From Chryseobacterium cupriresistens (GTDB lineage Bacteria; Bacteroidota; Bacteroidia; Flavobacteriales; Weeksellaceae): a stretch of DNA of 64,000 nt. The stretch lies in contig NZ_JBKKJT010000004.1 of the NCBI RefSeq assembly GCF_046614675.1, positions 1 through 64,000 of the forward strand. Reading direction: 5' to 3'. The notes below the pieces were generated by a model. It searched no databases and was not told where the DNA came from. It saw nothing but the letters and a program-made list of their open reading frames with translations. The position numbers and the translations under genes are program-made. Shown in pieces: positions 36,644 to 46,540 of this stretch (positions are counted from its first letter, which is position 1; each line of letters begins with the position of its first letter).

Positions 36644-36850
36644 TTAATCAAAATTTTGGGGCGGATTTTTATCATTTCTGCCCTTATTCAATATAAATAG
36701 TCCCACAGTTAATCCAACAACTCCTGCAAAAGCCGTCATTAAGGCTCTCTGTAATTTGTCAGGTAAATCATTCCCGATATAATTCATTAAAAAAAGAATC
36801 ACAAAAGTGATCACTGAAATGATAATATGATTTCTTCCGAATGGTTTCAT
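36644..36850 (-). CDS. Small two-helix membrane protein
   Basis: A 68-residue protein with two hydrophobic segments (about 9-24 and 38-56) and a polar C-terminal tail. The family is not recognised. Its stop codon abuts that of the convergent NamZ-like gene, and its ATG lies 4 bases after the stop of the DUF3575 gene, so it appears to be the last gene of a three-gene operon with the thioredoxin-like and DUF3575 proteins. Confidence 0.55.
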   Translation of the reverse strand: MKPFGRNHIIISVITFVILFLMNYIGNDLPDKLQRALMTAFAGVVGLTVGLFILNKGRNDKNPPQNFD

Positions 36851-36854
36851 TGTA

Positions 36855-37487
36855 TTATTTTAATTTATAAGAAATCATGACACCGCCTCTGTATGGGATG
36901 ATCTCACCGCTTTTATTGAATTCCTTGGCAGAATCGTAACGCCTTCCTGTAGATTTATCGTACCCTTTATAAAATCCTTGTGATGTTCCGATTGTTCCGT
37001 AAATATCAAGATTCCAGCGCTCGGATAATTGAAACTGGTATCCTGCTGTAACTCCCAGCATTACAGAAAATCCTTTCTGGTACAGGTTGGAGTTCTTAAG
37101 GATTTCCCCATTCCAGTTTTCAAAGGTGTTGTCATTCCAATAACTCCATTTTGTGGCATTGTAAGCAGCAACAGCTACGTTTGCACCTACATACCAATGT
37201 TTGAAAGCTTCAGTAAAGTAATATCTTCCTTCTGCAGAAACTGAGTAAAACTGTAGTTTATGTCCTGCGAAAGATTTCCATGGTGAAATGAAAACATCTC
37301 CCTGAAGGGTATATTTCGGACTGATCTGTTTTTCTATTCCCAGGTTTAAAATCCCTATCGGAGCAAATAAAGCATTCCCTTTTATGTATAAACTTTTATC
37401 CTGTCCTCCTTGTTCCTGTTCCTGAGCGCTCAACGTAGTTGTAGACAGGAAAGCTAAAATGCCTGCTGCTAATAATTTATATTTCAT
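36855..37487 (-). CDS. DUF3575 outer-membrane beta-barrel protein
   Basis: A 210-residue exported protein. The signal peptide ends LSAQ; the mature part alternates strands and aromatic residues (LYIKGNALFAPIGILNLGIE, YTLQGDVFISPWKSF, GRYYFTEAFKHWYVGANV) and ends with YRGGVMISYKLK, as expected of a small outer-membrane barrel of the DUF3575 family. The function is unknown. It is 14 bases downstream of the thioredoxin-like gene. Confidence 0.75.
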   Translation of the reverse strand: MKYKLLAAGILAFLSTTTLSAQEQEQGGQDKSLYIKGNALFAPIGILNLGIEKQISPKYTLQGDVFISPWKSFAGHKLQFYSVSAEGRYYFTEAFKHWYVGANVAVAAYNATKWSYWNDNTFENWNGEILKNSNLYQKGFSVMLGVTAGYQFQLSERWNLDIYGTIGTSQGFYKGYDKSTGRRYDSAKEFNKSGEIIPYRGGVMISYKLK

Positions 37488-37501
37488 CCGGTTTATAATG
37501 T

Positions 37502-38677
37502 TTATTTTATCTGCTTTAATAGTTCATCTGCCAGTTGAGAATCCTTATTGCCCTGAACTGCCATATTTTTAGACATTTCAGCATAGTTTTTTGCCATCTC
37601 TTTATTTCCGGTAAGGTGATAAAGCTTGGCAAGAATATAAGTGTTTTCCGAAGTTTCGCTTCTCATAACAGATTTTTCTGCCCATTCTGTAGCCTTCTTT
37701 AATGAAGATGGAGTTTTCACATGATCTGCAAATATCCATGCTGCTCTCAGGAGCTCATTCGGATCAAAGGCATCAGAATTTTTATAATAATCTAAAGCCG
37801 CTTTCTCGTATTCAGGAAAATTACTGTTCTGTTCATAATAGCTGAGTTTAGTCTGATTCAGCTTTTTAACAGCAGCTTCTTTCCCTACCAATGGTTCGGC
37901 AGCTTTCATAAAATAGTCATCATTGATTTTTTTATTTTTATCATCAATAGACTGTTCTACTATTTTTCCCAGTTTCAGCTGGGCATCAAATTCATTGTAA
38001 GTTTCTTCAGGAAGGAATTTAATAATCTCTGCTTTTCTGGATGCAAAAACAGGATAGTTGGTATCTTCCGATGATTTTACGAAGTAAAGAAGAAATCCAA
38101 TTTCATCCTTTGACAGTTCTTCGGTTTTCTTTTTGTTCTGGAAATATCTTTCTGAAGCTTTTTTGGCAAATTCATAATCTGAGTTGGCATTAAGCTTCAT
38201 AATATTGATCAGGAATTCCGGGTCTTTTTCCCCGCCGGCAAAGCGGTCTTTAAGAGATCCTTTTTTGTTTCCCGGTGAATTGATATCCTGAGCCATTGCT
38301 ACAAACAGGCTTTCTTCCATATATCCGGTATTTCGGGAAACAAGCTCACCTTCACCGTTCAGGAAAAGATAAGTAGGATATGAGCGTACTCCGAATTTCG
38401 AAGCGATATCTCTGCCTTCTCCTTTTTCCATATCAAATCGCGCATTAATGAAGTTGGTATTGTAATAATCACTCACGGACTTCTGTGTGAAGACATTTTT
38501 TTCCATCATTTTACAAGGGCCGCACCATGATGCATAGGCATCAATAAAAACCAATTTCTTTTCTTTCTTGGCTTTGGCAATAATGTCCTTGAATGGCAGT
38601 TCCTGAAACTGGATGGCTTCCTGAGCTGAAATAGCGATGGCACAAAAAATAGATATCCCGGAGATGATCTTCTTCAT
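37502..38677 (-). CDS. Exported thioredoxin-fold protein
   Basis: A 391-residue periplasmic protein. After the signal peptide (about 1-19, ending ISAQ), a thioredoxin domain (about 25-130) carries the redox motif CGPC (YASWCGPCKMMEK) and the cis-Pro in VRSYPTYLFL. The remaining 250 residues are helical with TPR-like repeats at the end (NTYILAKLYHLTGNKEMAKNY). It resembles thiol:disulfide proteins of Bacteroidota that reduce or transfer electrons to envelope proteins, but its partner is unknown. It is first gene of the operon with DUF3575 and a small membrane protein. Confidence 0.82.
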   Translation of the reverse strand: MKKIISGISIFCAIAISAQEAIQFQELPFKDIIAKAKKEKKLVFIDAYASWCGPCKMMEKNVFTQKSVSDYYNTNFINARFDMEKGEGRDIASKFGVRSYPTYLFLNGEGELVSRNTGYMEESLFVAMAQDINSPGNKKGSLKDRFAGGEKDPEFLINIMKLNANSDYEFAKKASERYFQNKKKTEELSKDEIGFLLYFVKSSEDTNYPVFASRKAEIIKFLPEETYNEFDAQLKLGKIVEQSIDDKNKKINDDYFMKAAEPLVGKEAAVKKLNQTKLSYYEQNSNFPEYEKAALDYYKNSDAFDPNELLRAAWIFADHVKTPSSLKKATEWAEKSVMRSETSENTYILAKLYHLTGNKEMAKNYAEMSKNMAVQGNKDSQLADELLKQIK

Positions 38678-38853
38678 TTTTAAATAAGATTTGTAGGCGA
38701 AGATAATTAATTTTCAAAATATAGCGTGATGAATAGGTGGTCTCAATGACGATATTAACGAACTTTAAGACTTAAGCGTATCTGATTTTTGTTTTTTACT
38801 TTAAAATATGAAATCTAAATTTAATTCACTTTACAGTCCTGAAATCTTTGTTA

Positions 38854-38861
38854 TATCTTTG
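38854..38861 (+). promoter_or_regulatory. -7 box of the LytS-type kinase gene
   Basis: TATCTTTG matches TAnnTTTG, about 45 bases before the TTG start. The 228-base gap between the thioredoxin-like gene and this kinase contains nothing else that I recognise. Confidence 0.5.
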
Positions 38862-38905
38862 CAAACGAATAATTTATATGTAGAGGAATCCATAATTTAG
38901 AGAAT

Positions 38906-40489
38906 TTGATTATTAATTTTAAGCACGCCTTATCCAAAAAATCCATTTATATCACCGCTTTATCTGCCTGCCTGATCGCAGTGGCAGCATTTGCTGTTTT
39001 GAGTCTTTTGATCACAGAAGACAGCCGTAAGAATACCGATGATTTTGCAAAGAAAACATTCTTCCGAAAGTATGAATCGATAGAACATGAATTCAGAAAT
39101 ATTGAGGATTATCAGTATCTGCTTCGCGCACTAATTCAAAAGGACGGACTGAAGAATTACAAGGATTATTCTTCGGTTTTAAATGATTTAAATAAAAAAA
39201 GAAATCTGCTGCCCTATAGCTGGTATTATTATGAAAACACCACTTCAGGAAAAACAGATAGTAATAATCCTTTATCCGGTATTTTCAGGAAGACAGATCG
39301 TAAAGAGAATTCTATTGTGATAAAGAATAACGGACCGGGACATTTTAAAGACCTTTTGCTTACCAAAAAGGACAGCATGTATTGGATTAGTTACGATTCT
39401 TTGATACTACCTGATAAAAACAAATTGTACTATGGCTCTACCGTAAGCCTGGATGATCTTCATCAATATTTTATTAATGTCGATAAAAGTTCCAATACCT
39501 ACGCTTATGTCTTTACCAAAGAAGGAATCTGTATTACCCATCCTGAGAAGAAGTATATCGGAAAGAATATTTTTGACTTTACAGATATTAAAGCTAATGA
39601 TACACTGACCAGCAAAACTGAAGCAGGATATACTAAAGGAACAGCCGTTTCAGAATATCTGGGAGTGGAGGTAACACGCTTTATAAAACCATTGAAGACT
39701 GATAATTTTGATGGATACACGGTAGTGAATCATGTAAATTTTATTATTGACGAAAATATCAGCAAGATAAAAACCTATACTGTTTATATTTTTCTGGCAG
39801 CGTTGTTTCTCATTGTAACGGTCTTTATATTGTTTCAGAGAGCAACCAGCCTGGCTTATCAGGAAAAAGAAAAAATACAGTCTGAGAAGAATTTATTGTT
39901 GGTAGAAAACGAAAAGATGCACAAAGCAGAAGTGATCAATCAGCTTCAGCAGCTTAAAAATAATATCAATCCCCATTTTCTTTTCAATTCATTGAATTCC
40001 CTTTATATGTTGATCGGGATCAATAAAGAAAATGCACAGAAATTTACCATGAATCTTTCCAGGATTTACAGGTATCTTATAGTGCCTCCAAAAGACAATA
40101 TTGTTCCTGTTTCGCAGGAAATTAAATTTATACAGCACTATATGGAACTTCTGAAAAGCAGGTTTGATGAAGAACTGAAGTTTGAATTGATTATTAATGC
40201 TCCTGAAAGTCTTGAAAAAAGAATTCCCTATTTATCCCTTCAGATAGTCACGGAAAATGCGACCAAACATAATATTGCAACGATGGATCAGCCTTTGGAA
40301 ATTATCATTATCGTTGATGAGGACGGGATCACGGTAAAGAATACCTTGCAGCCTAAGACGGAAACGGTACAGGGAGAGAAATTCGGAATTGAATATTTGA
40401 ATCAGGTTTATGGATATTTTAAGAATAATCTTCTTCATATTTCTGTAGATAGTGAATATTTCGTATGTTTTTTGCCTTTAATGAAGTAA
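38906..40489 (+). CDS. LytS-type sensor histidine kinase with periplasmic sensor domain
   Basis: A 527-residue membrane kinase. A membrane helix (about 14-36) is followed by a periplasmic domain of about 245 residues with Cache-like features (YYGSTVSLDDLHQYF, AYVFTKEGICITHPEKKYIG), a second helix (about 288-308), and a cytoplasmic His_kinase domain with His357 in NNINPHFLFNSLNSLYML, followed by a degenerate ATPase domain. It is of the type that works with LytTR regulators. The start is TTG; no ATG lies near. The matching regulator is 7.4 kb downstream, after the metalloprotease-SusC-SusD operon, so the two presumably sense and control the uptake system. Confidence 0.88.
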   Translation: MIINFKHALSKKSIYITALSACLIAVAAFAVLSLLITEDSRKNTDDFAKKTFFRKYESIEHEFRNIEDYQYLLRALIQKDGLKNYKDYSSVLNDLNKKRNLLPYSWYYYENTTSGKTDSNNPLSGIFRKTDRKENSIVIKNNGPGHFKDLLLTKKDSMYWISYDSLILPDKNKLYYGSTVSLDDLHQYFINVDKSSNTYAYVFTKEGICITHPEKKYIGKNIFDFTDIKANDTLTSKTEAGYTKGTAVSEYLGVEVTRFIKPLKTDNFDGYTVVNHVNFIIDENISKIKTYTVYIFLAALFLIVTVFILFQRATSLAYQEKEKIQSEKNLLLVENEKMHKAEVINQLQQLKNNINPHFLFNSLNSLYMLIGINKENAQKFTMNLSRIYRYLIVPPKDNIVPVSQEIKFIQHYMELLKSRFDEELKFELIINAPESLEKRIPYLSLQIVTENATKHNIATMDQPLEIIIIVDEDGITVKNTLQPKTETVQGEKFGIEYLNQVYGYFKNNLLHISVDSEYFVCFLPLMK

Positions 40490-40600
40490 AATAAAAATCC
40501 ATTCACTCCCGAATTAGCACCATTCACTCCCTAATATTATATATATGATTCATGATACCTATAGCTTTGCTGGCTGAAACTAAGATATTTACTATTTGGA

Positions 40601-43192
40601 ATGAATCGGACTATTTTAATGAAGAATTACAGGCTGGCACTGTATCTCGGTCTTGCTATGGCCTCACCAATGGCAATAGCACAGAAAAAAGATAAAGATA
40701 CGGTAAAGGTCAACAAAGAAAAAACGGATAAGACAGAAACCTCTTCCTCCAAGAAAACCAAAAAGATTGAAGACCTGATCAAAAAAGGAACCTATAAAAA
40801 AGGACTTTTTAATACCATTCAGGTAAAAACGGATATTTATTTTGAAATTCCTGACAGTTTGATGGGACGTCAGTTTTTGGTGGTCAACAAACTTTCTCAG
40901 GTTCCCATGCAGGTCAATGAGGCTGGTTTGAACAAAGGAATGAACTATGAGAATAAGGTCATCTCTTTTTACCGTGATCCTGTAGCTAAAAAAGTATGGG
41001 TAAAAACGGTGGTACCTAAAGTGTCATCCCCAAAAAATGATGCGATTACAAAATCTGTGAAAGACAATTTTTCAGAATCTGTGATTGAAGTCTTTGATAT
41101 TGAAGCACAAAACAACGACTCTACGGCTGTAGCCATTAAAGTGAACAAAGTTTTTGACGGAAACCAGAAAAGCTTTAATGATGTGCTGGCCAATGTAGGA
41201 TTGGGTGGATCTGTGAAATCAAGTCTTTCTTATATAGAAGGTGTGAAGACTTTTCCTAAGAATATTGTGGTGAAGTCCCAATTGTCTACTTCTGTCAATG
41301 AAGGCGGGGTAGATCTTCCGGTAACATTAGGCGTTACTACCAATCTGGTTCTTCTTTCTAAAATACCGATGAAACCAAGAGTAGCGGATTCAAGAGTAGG
41401 ATTTTTCTCCGAAAAACACTGGTCGTTTAATGACAATCAGCAAAAAATGGATGAGAAATTCTTTATTACCAAATGGAATCTTGAACCGAAGGACGAGGAC
41501 AAAGAAAAATATTTAAAAGGTGAGCTGGTAGAGCCCAAGAAACCGATTGTTTATTATATCGACCCGGCAACACCAAAACAATGGCGTGAAAAGATTATCG
41601 CCGGAGTACATGACTGGCAGGCGGCGTTTGAGCAGGCAGGATTCAAAAATGCAGTGATTGCGAAAATGCCGGATGAGAAAGATGAAGATTTTGATATTGA
41701 TGATGTAAGATATTCTGTAATTACTTACGCCGCGTCGCCAAAGTCAAATGCAATGGGGCCATCAGTAGTAGACCCGAGAAGTGGGGAAATTATCGAAGCA
41801 GATATAATCTGGTGGCATAATGTAATGACTTCTCTTCATGACTGGATGAGAATTCAAACAGGACCTATTGACCCTAAAGCAAGAGGAAATAAATTCAGTG
41901 ATGAACATATGGGAGAAGCGATCCGTTTTGTTTCATCCCATGAGGTAGGGCACACTTTCGGACTGAAGCACAATATGGGAGCATCCTTTGCATTCCCGGT
42001 AGAGTCGCTTCGTTCCAAAGAATTTACAGACAAAATGGGTGGTACGGCACCTTCCATTATGGATTATGCCCGTTACAATTATGTAGCTCAGCCGGAAGAT
42101 GGTGTTACAGCAATCACTCCGAAAATTGGTCTTTACGATAAATATGCCATCGAGTGGGGGTACCGTTGGTATCCGGATGAATTCGTAGAGAAGAAAGCGC
42201 TGAAAAACTTAATTGAAAAACATGAAGATGACCCGATGTACTTCTATGGAGAGCAGCAGAGCTACCTGGAAACCATTGATCCGCGTTCGCAGTCTGAAGA
42301 TTTAGGTGATGATGCGATGAAAGCCAGCGAGTACGGAATCAAAAACCTGAAAGTGGTAATTAACAACCTCCTGAAATGGATGTATGAAGATGGTAAAGAA
42401 TACACAGATGCCGGAAAACTGTATCTGGGAGTAATCGGGCAGTGGGATTTGTATACAGGTCATGTGATGGCGAATGTAGGAGGAATTTATCTGAACAATA
42501 CTGTTTTTGGTAACAAGAAGAAAGCCTATGAAGCTGTACCTGCAGAAATTCAGAGAAGAGCAGTTGATTATCTTGTTAAAAATGCCATCAACCTTCCGGA
42601 ATGGTTATTCTTTAATCCGATTACAGAAAAAACGTATCCGGTTAAGGATTCACCAATGGGACCATTCGAGCAGACACCATATACCATGGCAAGAGGAATG
42701 CAGTATGCAAATATCTATTCTTTGTTTATGGATGACAGATTGTTGAGGTTACTTGAAAATGAGCTGAAACATCAGGTGTCTGGCTCTAAAGAAGAAATCT
42801 ATACGGTTGAAAATTTATTTGATCAGGTTAGAACTGCCATTTTCAGTAAAAAAGGAAGCCTTACGATGCTTGAGAAAATGACTCAGAAAAATTATGTGGA
42901 TGCTTTGATTGTCTCTGTGAACAAATTATTTGAAAAAACAGCAGTGAAAGGATTGAAAGTAGATGATACTTTGAATATGCCTACCATCTGTAATTTTCAT
43001 GAAGATGATCATGGTTTGAGGAATATCAATTATTCATCCATGAAAAGAGTATCTGAAGTGACAACTTACAAGAGAGCAGAACTTCAGAAAGTTCTGGATT
43101 TACTGAACAGAACAAGGTACAGAGGTGATGATGCTTCCAGAGCACATTACACAGATTTAATCATTCGTATACAAGAGGCTTTAAACAAATAA
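40601..43192 (+). CDS. Exported zinc metalloprotease (DUF5117/DUF5118, met-zincin)
   Basis: An 863-residue secreted or periplasmic protease. The extended zinc motif HEVGHTFGLKH (first His about residue 447) and the Met-turn SIMDYARYN identify a metzincin-like catalytic domain; the N-terminal 300 residues are the DUF5118 and DUF5117 regions. A second ATG at 40619 (MKNYRLALYLGLAMASPMAIAQ) gives an equally good signal peptide and could be the true start, since a -7-like CTATTTG lies just before the first ATG. It ends 6 bases before the SusC gene and shares an operon with it, suggesting that peptides it releases are imported by the SusC/D pair. Confidence 0.88.
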   Translation: MNRTILMKNYRLALYLGLAMASPMAIAQKKDKDTVKVNKEKTDKTETSSSKKTKKIEDLIKKGTYKKGLFNTIQVKTDIYFEIPDSLMGRQFLVVNKLSQVPMQVNEAGLNKGMNYENKVISFYRDPVAKKVWVKTVVPKVSSPKNDAITKSVKDNFSESVIEVFDIEAQNNDSTAVAIKVNKVFDGNQKSFNDVLANVGLGGSVKSSLSYIEGVKTFPKNIVVKSQLSTSVNEGGVDLPVTLGVTTNLVLLSKIPMKPRVADSRVGFFSEKHWSFNDNQQKMDEKFFITKWNLEPKDEDKEKYLKGELVEPKKPIVYYIDPATPKQWREKIIAGVHDWQAAFEQAGFKNAVIAKMPDEKDEDFDIDDVRYSVITYAASPKSNAMGPSVVDPRSGEIIEADIIWWHNVMTSLHDWMRIQTGPIDPKARGNKFSDEHMGEAIRFVSSHEVGHTFGLKHNMGASFAFPVESLRSKEFTDKMGGTAPSIMDYARYNYVAQPEDGVTAITPKIGLYDKYAIEWGYRWYPDEFVEKKALKNLIEKHEDDPMYFYGEQQSYLETIDPRSQSEDLGDDAMKASEYGIKNLKVVINNLLKWMYEDGKEYTDAGKLYLGVIGQWDLYTGHVMANVGGIYLNNTVFGNKKKAYEAVPAEIQRRAVDYLVKNAINLPEWLFFNPITEKTYPVKDSPMGPFEQTPYTMARGMQYANIYSLFMDDRLLRLLENELKHQVSGSKEEIYTVENLFDQVRTAIFSKKGSLTMLEKMTQKNYVDALIVSVNKLFEKTAVKGLKVDDTLNMPTICNFHEDDHGLRNINYSSMKRVSEVTTYKRAELQKVLDLLNRTRYRGDDASRAHYTDLIIRIQEALNK

Positions 43193-43198
43193 ACGGCA

Positions 43199-46100
43199 AT
43201 GAAAAAAACTCTAATACTTTTACCTCTTTTGGCTGCTAATATAGCAATGGCCCAGCAAAAGAAAACCATCACCGGGAAAATAGAAGACGGAAATACGTCT
43301 CAGGTTATCACCGGTGCGTCTATAAAAATCGAGACCCAATCGGTCTCTACAAAAACAGAGTTGGAAGGAATTATCGAAAGTGTATCAGTAGGTACGGTAA
43401 CCGATAAGGACGGAAAATTTATATTGGAAATCCCTGCTGATACAAAAACGGTATTGGTAAGTTATCCTGGGTATGAATCCAGAGTCATTCAGCTGAATGA
43501 AGGACAGACTAATTATACTATCAGACTGACTTCTGAGGTTTCAGAAAAAAATAAAATCCAGGAAGTTATTATCACAGGGTATCAGAAAATTGAAAAGCGT
43601 AAGCAGACTTCAGCGGTTTCTACCGTTAAAATGGACAACATCAGCCAGGCTGGTGTTGCCAGTGTAGACCAGATGCTGGCAGGGCAGATTGCCGGTGTGG
43701 CAGTAACTCCTGAAACGGGAGCTCCGGGAAGTCCGGCGAAGATCAGAATCAGAGGGACAGCTTCCCTTTCCGGTCCCCAGGATCCGCTATGGGTCATTGA
43801 CGGTCTTCCGTTAGAAGGAAATGATGTTCCGAATTTTACGGATAAAGACAATATTGATCAGCTCCAGAACTTCTCTATCGCAGGCTTAAACCCTAACGAT
43901 ATTGAAGATATTACCATCCTTAAAGATGCAGCGGCAACAGCTATTTATGGAGCAAGAGCAGCCAACGGAGTTATCTCTATCACCACCAAAAAAGGAAAGA
44001 AAGGAAGTCTGAAACTGAACTTCTCAGCAGACACTTTCGTTACCTCTCGTCCTGATTTTGATAAATTAAATCTTTTAAATGCTTCTGAAAAAGTAGACCT
44101 GGAACTGATGCTTGCCAAGCGTGCAGATCTTACGTACCGTGCCGATAAAGGAGAAGTAATGAGAATCCTGACGCAGAATAACCAGCTTGATGCTTTCAGA
44201 AACGGAGGGTTTGATGCTTTGAACTCATTCACACGCCAACAAATTAACGGTTTAAGAAATAACAATACAGACTGGGGCAAACTGTTATACAGAAATGCCA
44301 TCAACAAACAATACGGATTAAGTGTTTCAGGAGGAAGTGATCGCGCAGATTACTATTTCTCCCTGGGATATTATGATGAAGAAGGAACAACTATCGGTAC
44401 AGGTTTTAAGCGTTATAACCTGACTTTGAAAAACAATTATAAACTAAGCGATAAGTTAAATGCAGGAATCTCTATTTTCGGAACGCAGAGCGAACGTACA
44501 TCTTTTGTAACAGATGCTGATGCTTCAATCAACCCCGTGAATTATTCAAGAAATGCCAATCCTTACATGAAGCCTTTCAATGCGGATGGAAGCTACAATT
44601 ATGATAGAGATATGGATGGTTTTGAAGATCGTTATATTCCTTTCAACTTCCTTGAAGAACGAGAGAATACCAACTATTCACTGAAAAATAACTCTTTGAA
44701 AGCAATTTTAGATTTAGAATATAAAGCTTCAAAAAGTTTAAGATTTACTTCTCAGTTGGGACTTCAGTATGATGCTAATAAAACAGAGAAATTTGCAGCG
44801 GAGAATACCTATTTTACCAGAAAAATGAAAGAAAATACCCGTTACTACAAAGACGGTAAATACAATTACTTTCTGCCGGCTGGTGCGGTAAAACAAAACT
44901 GGGATAATGATTTCTTCCAGTACAACTGGAAATTACAGGCGGCATATAGCACGAAGATCAATAAACATGAAATTGATTTGATGGCAGGAACAGAAATCCG
45001 TAAAACAGAAGATAACACAACCATCACGAGGGCTTTCGGATACGATCCTTCAACAAGAAGAGCCACAGCAATCGTTTTCCCGAATTCAAGTTTTGCAGCT
45101 GATAAAAGATATGAAACCTACCGTGAAGCAGCTCCTATCGAGAATGCCTATGCATCTATGTTTGCTACAGCTTCTTATACGTATGATCAGAAATATACAT
45201 TCTTTGGAAGTGTGAGATATGACGGTACTAACCTGTTTGGAGTTAACAAAAAGTATAAATACCTTCCGATATGGGCCGTTTCAGGATCATGGCTGGTAAC
45301 GAAGGAAGACTTTATGAAAAATATTTCTGCTGTATCCAACCTTAGATTTAGAGCATCTTACGGTCTTCAGGGAAATATCGACAGAAACACCTCACCATTC
45401 TTTATCGGTGAATATAATGATGCCACCATTCTTCCTGGAGGAAAAGAATCGATTATCAATGTTCTCAGCCCTCCTAACGATAAACTGAGATGGGAAAAAA
45501 CAACCAATACCAACTTAGGTCTTGATTTGGGATTGTTCAATAATCGTGTAAGCCTTACCGCTGATGTCTACAGCAGAAAAGGTACGGATATGATCAGTAT
45601 GAAAGAAACTCCTTTGGAAACAGGATTCGAATATACGATGATGAACTGGGGAAGCCTGACCAACAAAGGTTTTGAACTGGCGATATCTACCAGAAACATC
45701 AATCATGATAATTTCAAATGGACGACTACCATTAACTTTGCACATAACAAGAGCAGAGTATTGAGTGAGCAGCCGCGTGATAATGCATTGCTTCCATCAA
45801 GAGAAGGACTTCCGGTAAATGCTGTTTTTGCTTTGAAAACAGCAGGAATGGATGAACAGGGAAACCCATTATTCTGGAAAGGAGATCAGAAGGTTTCAGC
45901 AGCAGAATTCTTTAAGTTATATGATGTGTATGCAGATTTCCTGCCAGGGCAGCTTGTTGATACCAAACTTTCAAATGCTGAGCTGAGAAGCCTGTTTACT
46001 TATGTAGGAGACAGAGATCCGAAATTTACCGGAGGGATTATCAACACCTTTAAAGTAAGTAATTTTGACCTTACCATCTCTGCAACATTCAACCTGAAGC

Positions 46101-46528
46101 AGACAGTAATGAGAACTCCTTCTTACCGAGGTATGGAGTTAGACAGAGGAAGAAACTACACAAGAGATATTTATGAAGCTGGAGGTTCGCTTCCGGGAAT
46201 TACAAGTCCTGATATGGAAGCTAACCCGGACGGATGGATGGCCAATAAATGGTTTACAGGAAACCGTTCCAATGCCTACAGCTTACTGGATGTATGGGCA
46301 AAAGAAATCAGCTATATCAGAATCAGTAGCATCCGTTTAGGGTACACACTTCCTAAAGAATTTACAAATCCTATGGGGATTTCGAGCCTGAGACTGAGCG
46401 TTGAAGGACGTAACCTGTTTGTATTCAGCAACGGATACAAAGGATATTTCGATCCGGAAACGTATGGTAATATTTATGCACAGCCTATCACCAAGTCGGT
46501 GACCGTAGGATTTAATGTTTCTTTTTAA
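43199..46528 (+). CDS. SusC/RagA-type transporter with carboxypeptidase-like domain
   Basis: A 1109-residue TonB-linked outer membrane protein. Signal peptide (ending MAQ), an N-terminal carboxypeptidase-like domain (about 22-115; ITGKIEDGNTSQVITGASI) with an insert of some 25 residues before the VTDKDGKF strand, TonB plug (about 125-270; QEVIITGYQKIEKRKQTSA, ILKDAAATAIYGARAANGV) and a barrel ending in Phe (TVGFNVSF). It is more typical of the family than the two SusC genes at 16-24 kb, which lack the N-terminal domain. The upstream metalloprotease and downstream SusD make a peptide- or protein-scavenging role likely. Confidence 0.92.
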   Translation: MKKTLILLPLLAANIAMAQQKKTITGKIEDGNTSQVITGASIKIETQSVSTKTELEGIIESVSVGTVTDKDGKFILEIPADTKTVLVSYPGYESRVIQLNEGQTNYTIRLTSEVSEKNKIQEVIITGYQKIEKRKQTSAVSTVKMDNISQAGVASVDQMLAGQIAGVAVTPETGAPGSPAKIRIRGTASLSGPQDPLWVIDGLPLEGNDVPNFTDKDNIDQLQNFSIAGLNPNDIEDITILKDAAATAIYGARAANGVISITTKKGKKGSLKLNFSADTFVTSRPDFDKLNLLNASEKVDLELMLAKRADLTYRADKGEVMRILTQNNQLDAFRNGGFDALNSFTRQQINGLRNNNTDWGKLLYRNAINKQYGLSVSGGSDRADYYFSLGYYDEEGTTIGTGFKRYNLTLKNNYKLSDKLNAGISIFGTQSERTSFVTDADASINPVNYSRNANPYMKPFNADGSYNYDRDMDGFEDRYIPFNFLEERENTNYSLKNNSLKAILDLEYKASKSLRFTSQLGLQYDANKTEKFAAENTYFTRKMKENTRYYKDGKYNYFLPAGAVKQNWDNDFFQYNWKLQAAYSTKINKHEIDLMAGTEIRKTEDNTTITRAFGYDPSTRRATAIVFPNSSFAADKRYETYREAAPIENAYASMFATASYTYDQKYTFFGSVRYDGTNLFGVNKKYKYLPIWAVSGSWLVTKEDFMKNISAVSNLRFRASYGLQGNIDRNTSPFFIGEYNDATILPGGKESIINVLSPPNDKLRWEKTTNTNLGLDLGLFNNRVSLTADVYSRKGTDMISMKETPLETGFEYTMMNWGSLTNKGFELAISTRNINHDNFKWTTTINFAHNKSRVLSEQPRDNALLPSREGLPVNAVFALKTAGMDEQGNPLFWKGDQKVSAAEFFKLYDVYADFLPGQLVDTKLSNAELRSLFTYVGDRDPKFTGGIINTFKVSNFDLTISATFNLKQTVMRTPSYRGMELDRGRNYTRDIYEAGGSLPGITSPDMEANPDGWMANKWFTGNRSNAYSLLDVWAKEISYIRISSIRLGYTLPKEFTNPMGISSLRLSVEGRNLFVFSNGYKGYFDPETYGNIYAQPITKSVTVGFNVSF

Positions 46529-46540
46529 AACTTGAGAAAA